A stretch of DNA of 64,000 bases from Chimonanthus salicifolius (GCA_013350335.1 CM023532.1:34535708-34599707); one strand, 5' to 3'; shown: positions 1-12,900, numbered from the stretch's first letter. Numbers and translations are program-made. Notes: generated by a model from the sequence alone, not told the origin.

Positions 1-313
1 TCTGCATCTTGGATAGGATATTTCCATTTTCTTTTAATTTTTTGGCGTCTTTCTTGAGAATTGTAGTAGGAACTTCTCTTGCATGTATCATAAATAAAGC
101 TAGTTAGGGCATACAAGACAGAATAAAAAGATTATAAGTAGAAGGTATTATGATGAGGATGGTGCATCGTATTTATGAAACTAATGAAATATTCAAGATT
201 CATTTTACGTGAGACTATTTTTGTATTTTTGTTGTTGTTTTTCTTTCTTCTGGATTTGTATTTTGGTATCTCTTTTCTATTAATATATTAACTATTCAAA
301 AAAAAAAAAAAAA
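1..313 (+). mobile_element. Probable LINE 3' tail
   Basis: T-rich untranslated-looking sequence ends with TATTAATATATTAACTATTC and a poly-A run at 299-313. The same TATTAATATATT tail plus poly-A recurs at 33121-33161, where it is bounded by target-site duplications. I infer a retrotransposon 3' end on the + strand; no coding sequence remains. Positions 314-859, the intron before the first visible CNOT9 exon, hold only another poly-A run (538-559) and no recognisable gene. Confidence 0.4.
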
Positions 314-859
314 TAGATCTTTGTGCTAAGACATGCAGCAATGGGTCACATCGTTGAACATTCTAAATTCTGATCACTAACCTAAATTCACTCAATAACG
401 CTTTTGTAAACCTTCAATTAAGGTTCACAAAGAAAGAAAGTAGTGTTACAATCTTTGTGATGACACTAGCCCAAGCCATTCAATTTAAGGGTTGTGAGTG
501 GATGGCTAATGGAGAGACGGATTTCAAATCATCTCTCAAAAAAAAAAAAAAAAAAAAATACATATTGATCTACATTCTATGTGGAAAAGTTTAAGATAGG
601 ATATAATTGTGCTCTAGAATCAATGAGCAGTGAACAACTTGGATCTATGGTGAGGAAAATTACCTCTTGGACTATAGTTTCATTCAAGGGTCTGAATAGT
701 GTGAAATCATCTATTCAAATACACAAGGATCTCCATTCATCTCAATGCAATTTGGCCTCTCTTGCTTTCTTAATTTTATCATTTTTTATGTTTCCATTCA
801 TGTTTGTTTATAATTGATTTGTTAAGGATGCATTATAATCTTATTCCTATTTCATGTAG

Positions 860-3800
860 AGAAGAGAGTCTTATCCCAATCTCGCTCCCTGGCTGTGGAG
901 TTCCTTTGGTGCTATTTTTGGGCTCCTACAGGTTTGCCTACATCTATTTATAAACCTTTCAATCTATACACTGGTTAAACATGAATCGAAATCAGTACCT
1001 CGCTTCATGAGAGAGGCGTTTTGACCATCCTTAATCCCTCAGTGAGTGGCTGAAAATGTTTCTTTGATTGTTTTGCAGGAGGTAATTTATGTTTATCCTT
1101 TTCTTTCACCTCCATCTATCAATAAGGATGCTGCAAACCGAATTGGTCATGCACTGGCTCTTCTTCAGGTTAGTTTTTCATCCTATAATTGATGCTATTT
1201 GAAGTTACCACTCTTGGGAGTACATCTTCCTTCACACGGGCTTACATGAGAGGACTAATGTGTGAACCTACACATAAAACAAATTTAATAATAAAAGATA
1301 TATATATTTTTTATAACATGGGTATCGTCAACCTCATGCTGGAGGTGAAATTAATCATACGGGCATGCATAAACCTCTCAATCTACACATAACGGTTAAG
1401 TCTATGGGGAGTGGCTCATTAAAGTTGAGTGTGAATCAAACTCAAGATCCCGTTTCATGATGCAAACATCTTGACGGCTCCATTTCTATTTTTCCCATTT
1501 TCTGAATCTCTTCTGGCTGATCTAATGGAGGGTTTCCAATTTTATTTTGCTGTTCTTGCTTAATTTCATATACATGCCTCTTCTGATTTCTTTTGTGCTT
1601 GATTATTTCCACAGTGTGTAGCTGCACACCCAGAGACAAAAGCTCCCTTCATCAGTGGTAACTGTGATTTATCCTCATTTAATCATTATATATTCTTTCG
1701 AATATAGCTTTGAAATTAAATTCATGTTAAAATTTATAAGAATCACAGATCAGATTTGATGAAGGTCGATGGTCGAAACTGTGAGATCTTTCAAAGGTTT
1801 TCAAAACAATTTGGATTTAGATCCAACTTCTTCAAGCCAAATCAATGAAAATTTGATACCGCCTCAATTTGTTTGAGGGAATCTGATTTCAAATTCACGA
1901 AAAAGAATTCAAAGATAATCTTTGAAATCTTAAGAATTCCAAAATTTGCCAAAGAAATAATTTCTCTTTGAAGGATAAAATTTAAAATTTCAATGGATCA
2001 CCAACACTCTATTTTACTGGGAAAGAAATTAAGAAAAAAAATCAAATCTCACTGGGAGAAATTCATTACCCATTACCCATGAAACAAACGCAGATGATGA
2101 TGTGGAAGTTTTTATTCTCGTCTTATTACGTCACTCCTTAAAGTGTGTATATCTGTTTTATGGGCTTCATTTTACAATTTTAAGCCATTTAAATTCATAA
2201 AATGGCTTCTCTTTCCATTATCAAATTTATTAAAAAAATTCTAATAAATAATTAACAAAATCTGGAGGTCTAGAAAAATTCATTAAGCTTTTATTTTTCG
2301 AAGCATTGGATCGAGGGTCCTCTTCACGACACTAGCCCACCCTCCCCCTCTCTTTCACGAACATCAACAATTATGAAGTTAAATCTTCAGTGGGCTCCAT
2401 AAACTTCGTATGAGCTTCCTTTGTTTCAACACAAGAGTAAAGTTCGTAGATTCATGCCATTTTTATTGGTTTCAAATGGAGATATTTAATATGAAATAAC
2501 CTATTTGTATATTCCTGCTCTTTATTTTTTTTAAGACACAAGAGAAACTTTAGATTCACCCCAATTTACGCTTTGGACATAGCCCTCTTAAAACTTCTCA
2601 GGAGAGCAATATAGACCCCACACTCCTGGATAAAGATCACCGGAGCTAGAACTCGTGACCTCTCCCATCCGGAGGGGAGAGGCCACCAACTGAGCTATTC
2701 CTACTCTTTAATCTAATTTATCTTTCAAGAAAAAATGGTTTTACTCTCATAATGTTCCTGGGTTAATGTGTTTAGACACACTCATTGGAAATACCTGATT
2801 CTTTCGACGACATGCATTTTTCCATGCCAAATTTGATAACTTTTTATTTGCAGAAATTATTCAGTATACATGATTTTATTTATTTCTTGCAGCCCATCTT
2901 CCTTTGTACCTGTACCCATTTCTGAAAAATGAGAGCAAGAATTCTGCAATTGAAAGTTTGAGGCGTTCCAGCTTGGGAGTCATCGGTGCACTCGTAAAGG
3001 TATATACTTCCGGGGAGTATTGAACTTAGAAAGTGTATAAATGCCGATAATATTTTATGTTAGAATCATTAAGTGCTGCCTATGGAATTGAATTTGTTCC
3101 TTCAAATAGAAATCTTGGCCTTTTATGACCAAGGTGTACAGGTCTTAAGAGTACCCAAATAATCTTCGGGACATGTGTAAGCCTCTCTACCCACACACGG
3201 TAACTCTAGGGGAATGGCCCTTTGGGGTGGAGTGAGAATTGAATTTAGGACTCCCGATTCCTGAGGCTAGTCTCTGGCCATCACTCCAACCCCTTTGAGT
3301 TATGGTAAACATCTATTTGCTGAATATCCCTGTATCTATCCAAGTTTTTTCCATTTTGGTGCTAATTCTTCTGTTTGGGACTTTGGGTACTTATGGAAGT
3401 ATCTGAATAGTCCTAATGCTATTTAAGCATTTTGTGGCTCTATTTTTTCACCCATCTTAATTATTCACATGTCTTGAAAAATGGACTACCCTTTTTTATG
3501 TAGTACTCTAATCATGTATTACAGCTGATAAAGACCATTGGTTTTAATTGGAGTTTTTTTTTTTTTTCAACTGTGATATTCTTAACCTTTTATTCCTAGT
3601 CTGCAGAAGCATATTTAAATTTTATAATTTTTTTTTTTTTGTAGGTTGATAATACTGAAGTGATTTCCTATCTCCTCCAAACAGAGGTTGTACCTCGGTG
3701 TTTGGATTGTGTGGAGCATGGTGATGAAATGACAAGAATAGTAAGTGCTCCAGCTTTCCAGATCCTTCATATAGAACATCACATTTATTGCTTTCTTTAA

Positions 3801-4662
3801 AAAAAAAAAATGACAAGGTGCTGGCATATCTAATTGCCTTGGATACTAAAGATGATTTTTGTTACTTCGTTTGATTCACTTCTTTGTGGGAATTGTTTTG
3901 ATCTTGTTGTCGAGTTGAAACATCTGCAAGATGAATGGAGATGGCAGGCATCTACAACCCCCACTATCACCTTCCCTTAAACTTTTAGTGGAATTAATTG
4001 TAGATTTTGGGCTAATATGTTGCTTCAAATCTCTGTTTTCTCTTTCCTCTGTTACTGATTTATTTCTTGGCAGTCATGCTATAGCCACTTAGATTGCTTC
4101 CAATGCATACTTGGTTCAATCTGTCAATTGTTTCTAAATGTTACTGTTTCTGATTAGTAGTAAACTTCCATAATGTTTCTAACTCATGAATACCATTGAG
4201 TTGTGTAAATTCATTGACTCTCTTGATGGCTTGAATAAATAGGTGGCAACGTTTATTATTCAAAAAATACTCTGCAATGATGTTGGGCTGCAATACATTT
4301 GTTCTTATCAACCAGATCGAGCACCAGATCGATTCTTCGCCATAGTTAGTACACTGTCAGGAACAGTTGTGTCACCTGCTGAACCCACACCGCGGTTGAT
4401 GAAAAACATTATTCGTTGCTTTCTGAGGCTCTCTGATTATACAAGGTTTGATTGTACACTATTTTACTGCTTGAGTTGTGTAACTACTATGCCATCTTTC
4501 CAATAACCCATGCCAATTGCATAGGCCCATTCAACAATCAGGTATTGACTTCTGGTTACAAAATGCAGGACCATTGAACGGTTAAAGAATTGGATTCCCT
4601 ACCTGCTGAAGGACCCAAAATTCAATAGTTGCCTTCAAGTGAGTCCACACTTGGTGATATTC

Positions 4663-4725
<63 letters not shown>

Positions 4726-6583
4726 AATAACTCGGTATTTCCACTCTATGTTGGAGGTGAGACTATACATGAAACTGCCCACAAGTCTAGGGAGGGATCG
4801 AACACGAGTCCTTTAGTCTATTCTAAAAAATTCAAGCCAACTACCCATGCAAGCATATTTGCTTTTGACATTTTATCTACCTATGGATCTAGTTGTAGTT
4901 TATGAGTGGTCTGGTGCTTACTTTTTTCTTAAACTACTCCTAGATCATTCCTATACTTGCCTGCTGTGTATGCATTTTAGAATTATAGGTTTTTTTTCAG
5001 TCATTAGTTGTGCAAACAAGAAGTTTTTTAATCATATTACAGTACATTGCATAAACTATTCATGTTTTTTATTCTAAATTAAAAAAAAAATATTGGCATG
5101 CCCATTTGGTAAGATCTTAAATGGAAAGTGAAGTTACATAGAACAGTGGTAGTTCACTTGATAAGGAGAGTGGTAGCCTATTCCATTCAAAGAATAAGAT
5201 TGCAAACATGACATTTGCCTATAAAGATCATTTCTCTTGCTAGTAGAAAATCAAAATCCCAAGCAGTAGGATGTTTTCTCATCATTGATGAGTACTAGAT
5301 GAATCAAAGCTTCCAAAGATTTTTTGTTGTTGGTTCCTAACCTGTTGTAACTTGGGAGAAAGTGTTGGGGCTGCAAACGAGTCCCACGTTGAAAGTATAG
5401 AGGGAGGTCCATGTCTCTGCTATGAAAATTTGTTACTCAAGTTTGGGCCTAATCAGATTACGATCGGGAGAGCCAGTAAATTGCATGTGGATAAACTGAA
5501 CAATTCGCTATCTAAGGATCATAGTATTAATCATAGAAGTTGTGGGCTTTTCTGTTTGATGTGATTTCCTGTTTTTGTTGTTTTGCATGGGTTGGGGCTT
5601 GGTTTCGAGCTGATTCTTTCCCTGGGGCTTGGCCCTGGTGTTTCTTGGCTGTTTTTGTTCTCTTGTTTGCTTGCCCATGTTGGGCTTTTATTTTGTTTGC
5701 TTGACCCGCACTGTGGGTCTCTTTTGCTATTTGGTCCTCTCTTCTTAACTTGGCCTGATTTTGTGGGCTCTAAGCTATTCTTTTTTGCTGTTCTCCTTTG
5801 GGGTATTTACCCTTTTCTTTTTTAATGATAGTTACCTTATTCAAAATAAATAAATAAAGGACTTGGTCTCTCCATCTAACAGTAGAAATTTGATAGCTTT
5901 TTCTGAATCAGTAAGGATAATGGAGTCAAACGAGACTAAACTGAGATGAATCAGGAGAGCACTTCAGATATGGTATAGGTTTAGGAGCGGTAATCTCATT
6001 ATTAAAGGTGACTCAACTAATACCTTTTCCTGGGCTAGTAATAGGAACTTCCCCCCGTGGAAGTTGGTTTGTATTGCTAGAGACATTTGGAAGCTCTTTA
6101 GGCTAGATGACATCACCTTCACTCATACACTTCGATCAACAAACTGTGCAGTAGATTTCTTGGTGAAAGTTGGTGTTCATATAGAAAGACCAGCTTTGGA
6201 AATCTTTTCATCTCACCAACCTTAGGAGTTAGGGGTCTCCTTTTGGATCTGTGTTGGATGGATTCTCTTGATGTATTTTTTCTTTATTTCACGTTTTTCT
6301 TGTTCTTACTGTGTCTTTTCCTTCTTTTTGGATCTAGGTATATGTTTCCTATACTTTGACCCTTCTCTTGTACTCCCTTCTCATTTTAATGAAATTAAGT
6401 CATTAATGTTTCAAAAAAAAAATTGCTATTTTTCGCCTTTTCTTTTAATTTTCTCTTCATTCTTTGATATGGTTTACATAAATGTAACAGGAAGACCAAT
6501 CAAATGTGGTGCTGTTTAAACAGCTGATGCTTGCTGTCGGCTTGTTGAGGAATCCAGCAAATCATAAGGCAGGAGGGACTTGA
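860..6583 (+). CDS. CNOT9: CCR4-NOT complex subunit 9 (CNOT9/RCD1/CAF40-like), 5' partial
   Basis: Seven exons join in frame: 860-931, 1079-1168, 1615-1657, 2893-2999, 3645-3740, 4243-4445 joined to 4569-4638, and 6491-6583 (stop TGA 6581-6583); that is eight segments counting the 4446-4568 intron. They encode about 257 residues. The segments [48 protein letters not shown] and [11 protein letters not shown] are hallmark stretches of the Rcd1/CAF40 armadillo-repeat family. That protein is a scaffold subunit of the cytoplasmic CCR4-NOT deadenylase, binding peptide motifs of mRNA decay factors. About 60 N-terminal residues are missing, so exon 1 lies upstream of the window. The end is odd: after DYTR the tail reads [16 protein letters not shown] and then [13 protein letters not shown], departing from the usual CLP-rich, TTKRWL-type C-terminus. 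This is probably a divergent plant paralogue. The last intron (4639-6490) holds LINE and SINE-like debris. Family call is firm; exact exon edges rest on GT-AG and phase. Confidence 0.88.
1200..1480 (-). mobile_element. SINE-like repeat (degraded) in CNOT9 intron
   Basis: The block at about 1340-1470 (CATAAACCTCTCAATCTACA, then TGTGAATCAAACTCAAGATC) resembles those at 3130-3290 and 52880-53020, and a shorter copy lies at 940-1015. The shared order is a lettered 'hills' of CTCTC.ATCTACACA, then a GTGAGAATCGAA-like box, then ACTC. The reverse strand would read as a tRNA-like B box. Heavily decayed, so family assignment is tentative. Confidence 0.4.
2522..2710 (-). mobile_element. tRNA-derived SINE
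   Basis: Read on the minus strand it begins GGAATAGCTCAGTTGGTGGC, an almost perfect tRNA A box, followed about 35 bp later by GTCACGAGTTCTAGCTC, a B-box-like element. The unrelated body then ends in an A-rich tail (T-rich at 2523-2535 on +). A-box/B-box spacing plus poly-A end is the structure of plant tRNA-derived SINEs. It sits in the CNOT9 intron 1658-2892. Confidence 0.7.
3115..3302 (-). mobile_element. SINE-like repeat in CNOT9 intron
   Basis: Shares, in order, TAAGCCTCTCTACCCACACA, GTAACTCTA, GGGGTGGAGTGAGAATTGAA and GGACTC with the copy at 52866-53035. On the minus strand the AATTCAATTCTCACTCC stretch is a B-box-like element. Same family as the 52866 copy; A box is eroded. Confidence 0.55.
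4640..4860 (-). mobile_element. SINE-like repeat interrupted by a CT microsatellite
   Basis: GGGAGGGATCGAACACGAGTC at 4791-4810 contains a minus-strand B-box-like element, and the flanking layout resembles the other SINE-like blocks. A (CT)27 microsatellite at 4665-4718 followed by GT repeats splits it. It lies just inside the donor of the last CNOT9 intron. Confidence 0.4.
4665..4718. repeat. (CT)n microsatellite, about 27 units
   Basis: Uninterrupted CT dinucleotides followed by TGTGTGTG. It begins 26 bp after the donor site of the last CNOT9 intron, so length variation could affect the pyrimidine content near that junction. Confidence 0.97.
5340..5862 (+). mobile_element. Possible non-LTR retroelement 3' end
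   Basis: Low-complexity TTTTGG/CTTG-rich sequence from about 5560 ends in an AAATAAATAAATAAA tail at 5847-5859, a typical simple-repeat tail of a plant retroposon. A short open stretch upstream (5352-5564) is not recognisable. No target duplication found. Confidence 0.35.
5868..6423 (+). mobile_element. L1-like LINE 3' fragment (RNase H), family A
   Basis: Three-frame reading gives a broken RNase H domain: [13 protein letters not shown], then [18 protein letters not shown], then [16 protein letters not shown]. These align with the better-preserved copy at 62085-62670. It ends ATGTTTC followed by poly-A (6412-6421), the family A tail. It is 5'-truncated inside RNase H and has stop codons, so it is dead. 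Located in the last CNOT9 intron. Confidence 0.8.
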
Positions 6584-9500
6584 AAATCTCACATACCCAT
6601 TTCAAAATGCAACTGCTTGGCTTTCTAATTTAATGAAAGTATGAGAGTATGTCAGTATAAAGAGTTATTGCTTTGTTCAGCAGTCTTGTGTTTCAATTGT
6701 TTGTCAGTTTCAAGAGTGTATCAGTATAAATTGTTATAGCTTTGTTCAGCAATCTGAGAGAATGACATTATACCAGTTTAAGTGTTAAAACTTTGTTCAG
6801 CACTCTCAGTGTTTCAAGTGTGTTTCAATTTGATTATCTTAAACTGTTGTTTACTGTCCGTCCTGTGTTTGTTGCTGCAGAAGACCAACAGATGCTACCT
6901 TTGACATCGTATGATCTTGATATAAATCTTTAGATATCTAATAGCAGGGCCGGCCCTAGGCATAGTGAGATTTCAGGGGGCCTTTATGACTGGTATATTA
7001 AGGAATTTATGTGTGTGGGGGCCCTTTCTGTCTGGAGTCCTAAGCGGTGGCCTATGCCTAGGGCCGGCCATGTCTAATAGTGTGGTGTTACAGTGTTTAG
7101 ATGTGTGAATTATGCATGTGGCCCATGATTTGATGATCTTTGATAGTAATGAATCTAGTTGCTGCTTTTATAGAATGCTTGGATCCTAATGTCTCCACTG
7201 AATGCATCATTAGGATATATTTTTGATATTATTATGATGGATTATGTGATCTTTTAGAAAAGAAGCCGTGTTGAAAAAGATATTCTTCCTATGTCACTGG
7301 TCTAAGATTGGCCGTCAAGTACTTCAAATCCAATCACCTTTCTGTTACGAGTGAATACTCTTAGGCTATGTGGAGAGTACGATGTACTGTCGATTTGGTC
7401 GCAGGTCGAGTTCCACACTGAGTTTGTGGGTGTAAGGGGACATCGCTCCCAAGCCGAAATTTTTATTGGAGGGCAATTAAAAATATACAAAGGCAGATGT
7501 CTTTGTTCTTTCGATCCTTCCTTCTTCTTCATTTGAGATTTTGGGTGTTCTTCATTATTAGTTGTATGATTAATAATTCCTATCTTTAGTTGAGTAAGAA
7601 AATTTTACATGAATTGTGAAATAGCATAATTGCTTTAAATTAATTAGCATAATTATTTTATTAGAGTTCTCTAAAATTGAATATTAAGTTGAACTTAATC
7701 AACTGGACTTGATCAAACTAATTGAGTTATATTTTCTATTGTAAGTACAACTTATTATAAATCTTACTTTTTACATGTCTTACTCAATAACATTGTTTTC
7801 GTAATCATCAAATCTTTTGTTGTAGTCACATCTCTAATTTCATTCAGAAATCATGAAACAAATTTCAAAAGAAATTCTTTCTAACTGCGCATTCAAAATA
7901 ATATATTGTTTTAAAAGATGATTATTTAATTCAATTATGGTATGTAGAATTTATTTTTGAATCTAACTTCAACTTTTTTAAATAAAAATATTTTCATATT
8001 TAAATCATGGTCACTTACATTAACATTGAGTATAACAACTATTCGATTAAAATACTTATTTAATGCATCTAATTGGATATGAGTAGGGTGCGATTTGGGT
8101 CAACCTTAACTCGAGCCCGCATGAAAAAACTGAAAAATAAAAATAAAAATAAAAATTGGATTTCTTGGCTCAAGCTTAAAGTTGGCTCATTTTCAGGCCC
8201 AAAAATGTTGAGCCCAAATTAGAATTCCACTTGAGTTGGGTCTAACATAAAAAGCTTGAGTTTTGGCCCAAAAAATTGGAGCACGTATGAGCTCATATAT
8301 ATTTTGGGCATGAAATCAGGGATAAAAAAAAAAAAAAAACGTTGGGACTGAGGTCTCGGTGTCTCGATCGATATCGGCAAGATCTCAGTTATATCAGCCG
8401 AGATATCTCAGGCGTTCAAAACCCGAGATATATCGATCGACACATCTCGTATCAGCCGAAATTTGGACCCCTATTACAAATATGTGGACGGGAGTCTAAC
8501 TTATTAGTTCCGCCCAGGCCTAGGTGATGCAGCGGGTAGTAGGATCTGGCGTTGAGTTGCTTGTTGAAAAAAGAACGTTGGGTGGTGTTGGTGGATTATG
8601 GGATTGGTCAATGACAATTTCATAATTAAAGGGAGGATGAGGGTATTAATGGTCAAATGTTGGAGGCTTAATTATGCAAAGAGGATAGTCGGGTCGACTG
8701 TAATACGTGCACTTAGTTACCGTTCGAGCGATCTTATATAAATTATAACGTACGTCGAACGATGGATTTTTAAATTGAAATAAACGTTCGAACGATCCGA
8801 CCGACCGTCCGAACACATGAAAAATGTTCTGAATAGACATTTGAACGGTGCAAAAAACAGAGGGCAAACGGTAATTTCACACGTGGAAGAAAATACCCGT
8901 ATCTAAATGGGCACTCTAAATGGAGAAAGGGATGGATGGGTTTAAGGTGAAATTTAATAAGGTAATGGGTTCGTGTTGCATTGGGTGGCCGGAAGGACCT
9001 GTCCCAGGTTCTTGGTTTGATTTGAGAAAGTGAGATTTTCCAATTCTGAACACTTGGGAGTAATGGGGGAGAGAGAGACGGCTCTCCATAAGAACTAAGA
9101 TCTACTAGCCTTACGAGCACTGTCGATCGGTGTCCAGAAAATCGTAAGAACTAGAAAAAGGGAAAGGAGGAGAAGAAGAAGATCAAGGAAAAGAGAGAAA
9201 GAAGAGAGGAACATGATTTTAATTTCATAAATTTTACAAGTGTATTTTCCTTATGCTCATCAATCTGTATTTATAATGCAAAAAGAAACAAAGAAAGAGA
9301 GGTATTTTATATTTTAGTCTATTTTTCCATAACAATAAAATAAATCTGAAAAAAATCCTTCAAACTCACCAAATCTCATATTAAGATAAATTTATCTATT
9401 TTTAGTTATTTTTTATAAATTTTGCCTTTTCTGTCTATTAATATAAAAGTAAATCATAACCATTGAATGAGTGAATGCTTGAGATTCATTTGATAGACAA

Positions 9501-9938
9501 AAAATTTGTCTCTAATTTTTAAGATAATTTTTTTAAAACACTAATTTTTCTTATTAATAAAATTAAGACCTAATGTCATACTAATGATGAATTTAATTGA
9601 AATTAAGATTTTAAATAAAAAAGAAAAGAAGTTTGATCATGGAAGATTAGGTTTTGCTTCTCTATTAATTATTTATTAAAATTCTAAAATTTGAATTATA
9701 AATGGTGAAGATAGATAACCTATTACTCAAAAGTCTCAAATATGTACGTTTCTTTGCAGAAGTTGGTGCCCGACTCTTCCTATATTCAGTCTCCGTGGCT
9801 CTCGCTCCGAAGGAATAAAAAGGAAAAAAATTCCAAGACCAAGCACCATTACAGTAGAAAAAGCTACAAAAAGTTGCTGATTCCAGTTTCTCTCAGAGAA
9901 GGGGAAAGTGGAGACAGGGTGAGAGGGGAGACGGAAGG
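6584..9938. other. Intergenic region between CNOT9 and RTL2
   Basis: Begins with the CNOT9 3' UTR (three short reiterations of GTTATTGCTTTGTTCAGCA-like sequence at 6660-6800), then a hAT-type MITE (6945-7072). 7550-8330 is AT-rich with no gene. 8090-8300 is a repeat rich in GGCCCAAAA/GAGCCC motifs. 8340-8475 carries degenerate ATATCGGC/GATCTC motifs. 8690-8870 contains CGTTCGAACGAT-like palindromes. No coding sequence recognised; the promoter of RTL2 must lie near 9700-9938, but no clear TATA box can be assigned. Confidence 0.6.
6945..7072. mobile_element. hAT-type MITE with 8-bp target duplication
   Basis: Terminal inverted repeats of about 21 bp: CAGGGCCGGCCCTAGGCATAG at the left (one base at position 3 differs in the right copy). 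Flanked on both sides by TCTAATAG (6937-6944 and 7073-7080). A CA-GG start and 8-bp duplication are typical of hAT elements; at 128 bp it has no coding capacity. It lies in the 3' flank of CNOT9, possibly in the transcript. Confidence 0.92.
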
Positions 9939-12900
9939 ATGGAGGATCTTTCATTGTCTGAAGAGATTGTTGTTGTCGATCCGGACATGAGACATGCAGT
10001 ATCTTTCGTAGAAGGTCTTCTGGGTTATTCATTCAGGAGGCCGAAGCTTCTAGTAGATGCTCTTACTCATGCCTCTTACCAAGAATCTGCTTCTTACGAA
10101 CGACTCGAGTTTGTGGGCGATGCCGTGCTTGGACTCGCTCTTACCAACCACATTTTCCTTGCCAACCCTCGTCTCGATCCGGGTCAACTCACTCTCCTTC
10201 GTGCTGCCAACGTCAGCACTGAAAAGCTCGCACGTGTGGCCGTCCGACACGGCCTCTACCAGTACGTGCGACGGAACGCCCCCACGCTCGACGAACAGGT
10301 GGCTTTCTGTTTCCAGTTTCATCTCAACTAAATGGGTTTTATTCTTTGTCCTCTCTTTTCTTCTTCTTCTTTCCCATTGATTTCTGTTTTTTTCCTGATT
10401 TGGAATATTACAAAGCGAGTTGGGTTTGGGTTTACTTCGTATTAGATGCATGGATAGATGGAAAAGGAAGGTGCTTTCCTGGAAATAATATTCTCAACAG
10501 ATGGGGCTTCTTCTTCATCTTTTCCCCCCTTGATTTCTGCTTCTTCTTCTTCTTTTTTTAATTTGGAATGTTGCAAAGGAAGTTGGGTTTGGGTTTACTT
10601 CGGTTTAGATGTATGGAAAGATGAAAAAGGAAGGTATTTTCCTGGAAATAATAAATAATTGGGTCATCTTCTTCCTTGTCTCTTTTCATTTTCTCTTTTT
10701 CCCCCTTGATTTTTTTTTTCTTTCTAATTTGGAATATTGCAATGAGAGTTTGTGATGGTGACATGATAGCTATTATGGTTCATCAAGAAGAAAAGGACCT
10801 AGAAGAGATAGGCCAATTTACTAATGAAATTGTGGAAATGACACTTAGTGCTCATGAGAAACTCGAGGGTGCAAAAAAAGGGGCCTTTTAAAGGCTCAAA
10901 ACATTAAAATAATTGGCCTTGGATATTTGATCAGGCCCCTATCTATACATTTTGGACTCGATTTGATCCATGGAGAGGCTCAAATTTAAATTATAGGGAG
11001 TTAATGCGGAAAATGTTCTCTACACCTTCTCACTAGAAAATTCTCCACCTCCTTTCTAAATCAAGTTTGGACCTTAGATTAGCAATAATACCATAAAAAA
11101 TCTCTCTCAAACCGGCAAGAAATTTTGCCTTCTCCTCACCGGGATTTTATTTTATTTTTCTTTTTATTTAATGATATAATAATGCCAAATGGCAATGGTT
11201 TATTGGTTGTAATGAATTTAGATATCACAAGAGAGGAAACCCATGGGCGTGTACCCCTCCTTGTGATTTTTTTTTTCTTTTTCTTTTTGTTCCTTGTACT
11301 CCTTTCTTAATAGAGGCTATGGTCGATCGTTGTAAACACAGACTTAGATTTTATCAATTGAAGGATTGGTCGTTTGGTTCATCTCCAATTCTTGGTGAAT
11401 TTTGTAGATTTAAATTTCTTAAGAAATTTAATTTTGTGTCTTAAGTTATTTGTGCATGCAATTCTTGAATTCCTCGTTGTGATTTTCGAATTTCTTTGTT
11501 GCAATTATATTAATTAATGCAAAATTTATTTTATGAAAATTCAAATTGATTGAAGCCTTTGTTCAATTTTCCCATAGATAAATTTGACCTAGCTGAGGTT
11601 TTGGTCTTTGATTCTTCTTCCCTTGAGAGTGAAATTCTTTGTTCTCTAATCAATTTTGGGTTCCCTTATTAAAATGGGCCGAATTTAGATTACTTTAGCA
11701 TCATTAATTTTGATTTCCTTTTTTCTCTAACTTAGATTTCTTAGAGAAACAATTCTCTATATTTTGGGATTCTAGCCTTGGAATTTCTCCAATTTTATTC
11801 AACCATTGGAGCCTTGGCTGAACCCCATACTTGTGGCCGAAACTTGTCTTTTATTTTTGGTGAGTTAGGCTACATTAGTTGGGTTTGGCTTTACTTCAGT
11901 TTCGAATTAGATGCATGGATAGATGGAAAAGGAAGATGCTTTATTGGAAATATTTTTCTTAACAAATGTGTCTTCATTTTCTTCTTCCTCTCTTTTCTTC
12001 TTTTTCCCCTTGATTTATGCTTTTTTAGGTTTTTTATTTTTACTTTTTCGTTTTTCAGTTGAGATGCATGGATAGATGGAAAAGGGAGCTACTTTCTTGG
12101 AAATAATATTTTTTAACGTATGGATCTCCCCCCTCTTGATTTTTCCTTTTTTTTCCCCTGATTTGGAATGTTGCAAAGAAAGTTCATTTTTCGGTTTAGG
12201 TCATCTTAGATGAAGAGAAAGATGGGAAAAGAAGTTATTTTCCTGGAAATGACATTTAGATGAATGGAAAGATGAAAAGGAGGTTACTTTCCTAGAAATA
12301 ATATTCCCCATCAATGAATGATCAAACCCTGTTCTATTTTTTTTTAAAAGTTAAAAATGGCTAAAGCTGGTTATTTTCTTTAGTTGAACTTTGTGAACTA
12401 GGATGGATTCTTGATTTCTGTTTCTTAAAAATGGGGTCTTGTTTTCTTCTCAACCAAATATGTCTTCTTCTTTTTCTCATTTCTTCATTTCCCCTTGATT
12501 GCCTTTTTTTTTCGTAATTTGGTATTTCAAAGAAAATTGGGTTTGGGTCCACTTCAGTTTAGATGAATGGAAAGATGGAAAAGGGATGCAACCTTGCTGG
12601 AAATAACATTCTTAACAAAGAATGGTAAAACCCAATTCTATTTTTAGTTAAAAATGGCTAAACCCAATTCTTAATTTTTTTAGTTGAACTTTCTAAATGA
12701 AGATGTTTTTTTTTCTTTTGGTATTTTCTCGATTTTTATTTCATGAAAATAGGGTGTTCTTTTTCTTTTTCTTTTTTTCCGTTGTTTCCCCCCCTTGATG
12801 ATATTTGGTTTTTGACCTTGATTTTGATTGGTGAAGAAAAAGAAAAAAAGAAACTCTGTTTCTTGAAAAGTGGTTTTCCCTTTTATTCTTGGTTTATATT

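Noticed and set aside
4582..4905. Arg-Glu or Ser-Leu repeat proteins
   Set aside because: They are translations of the CT microsatellite.
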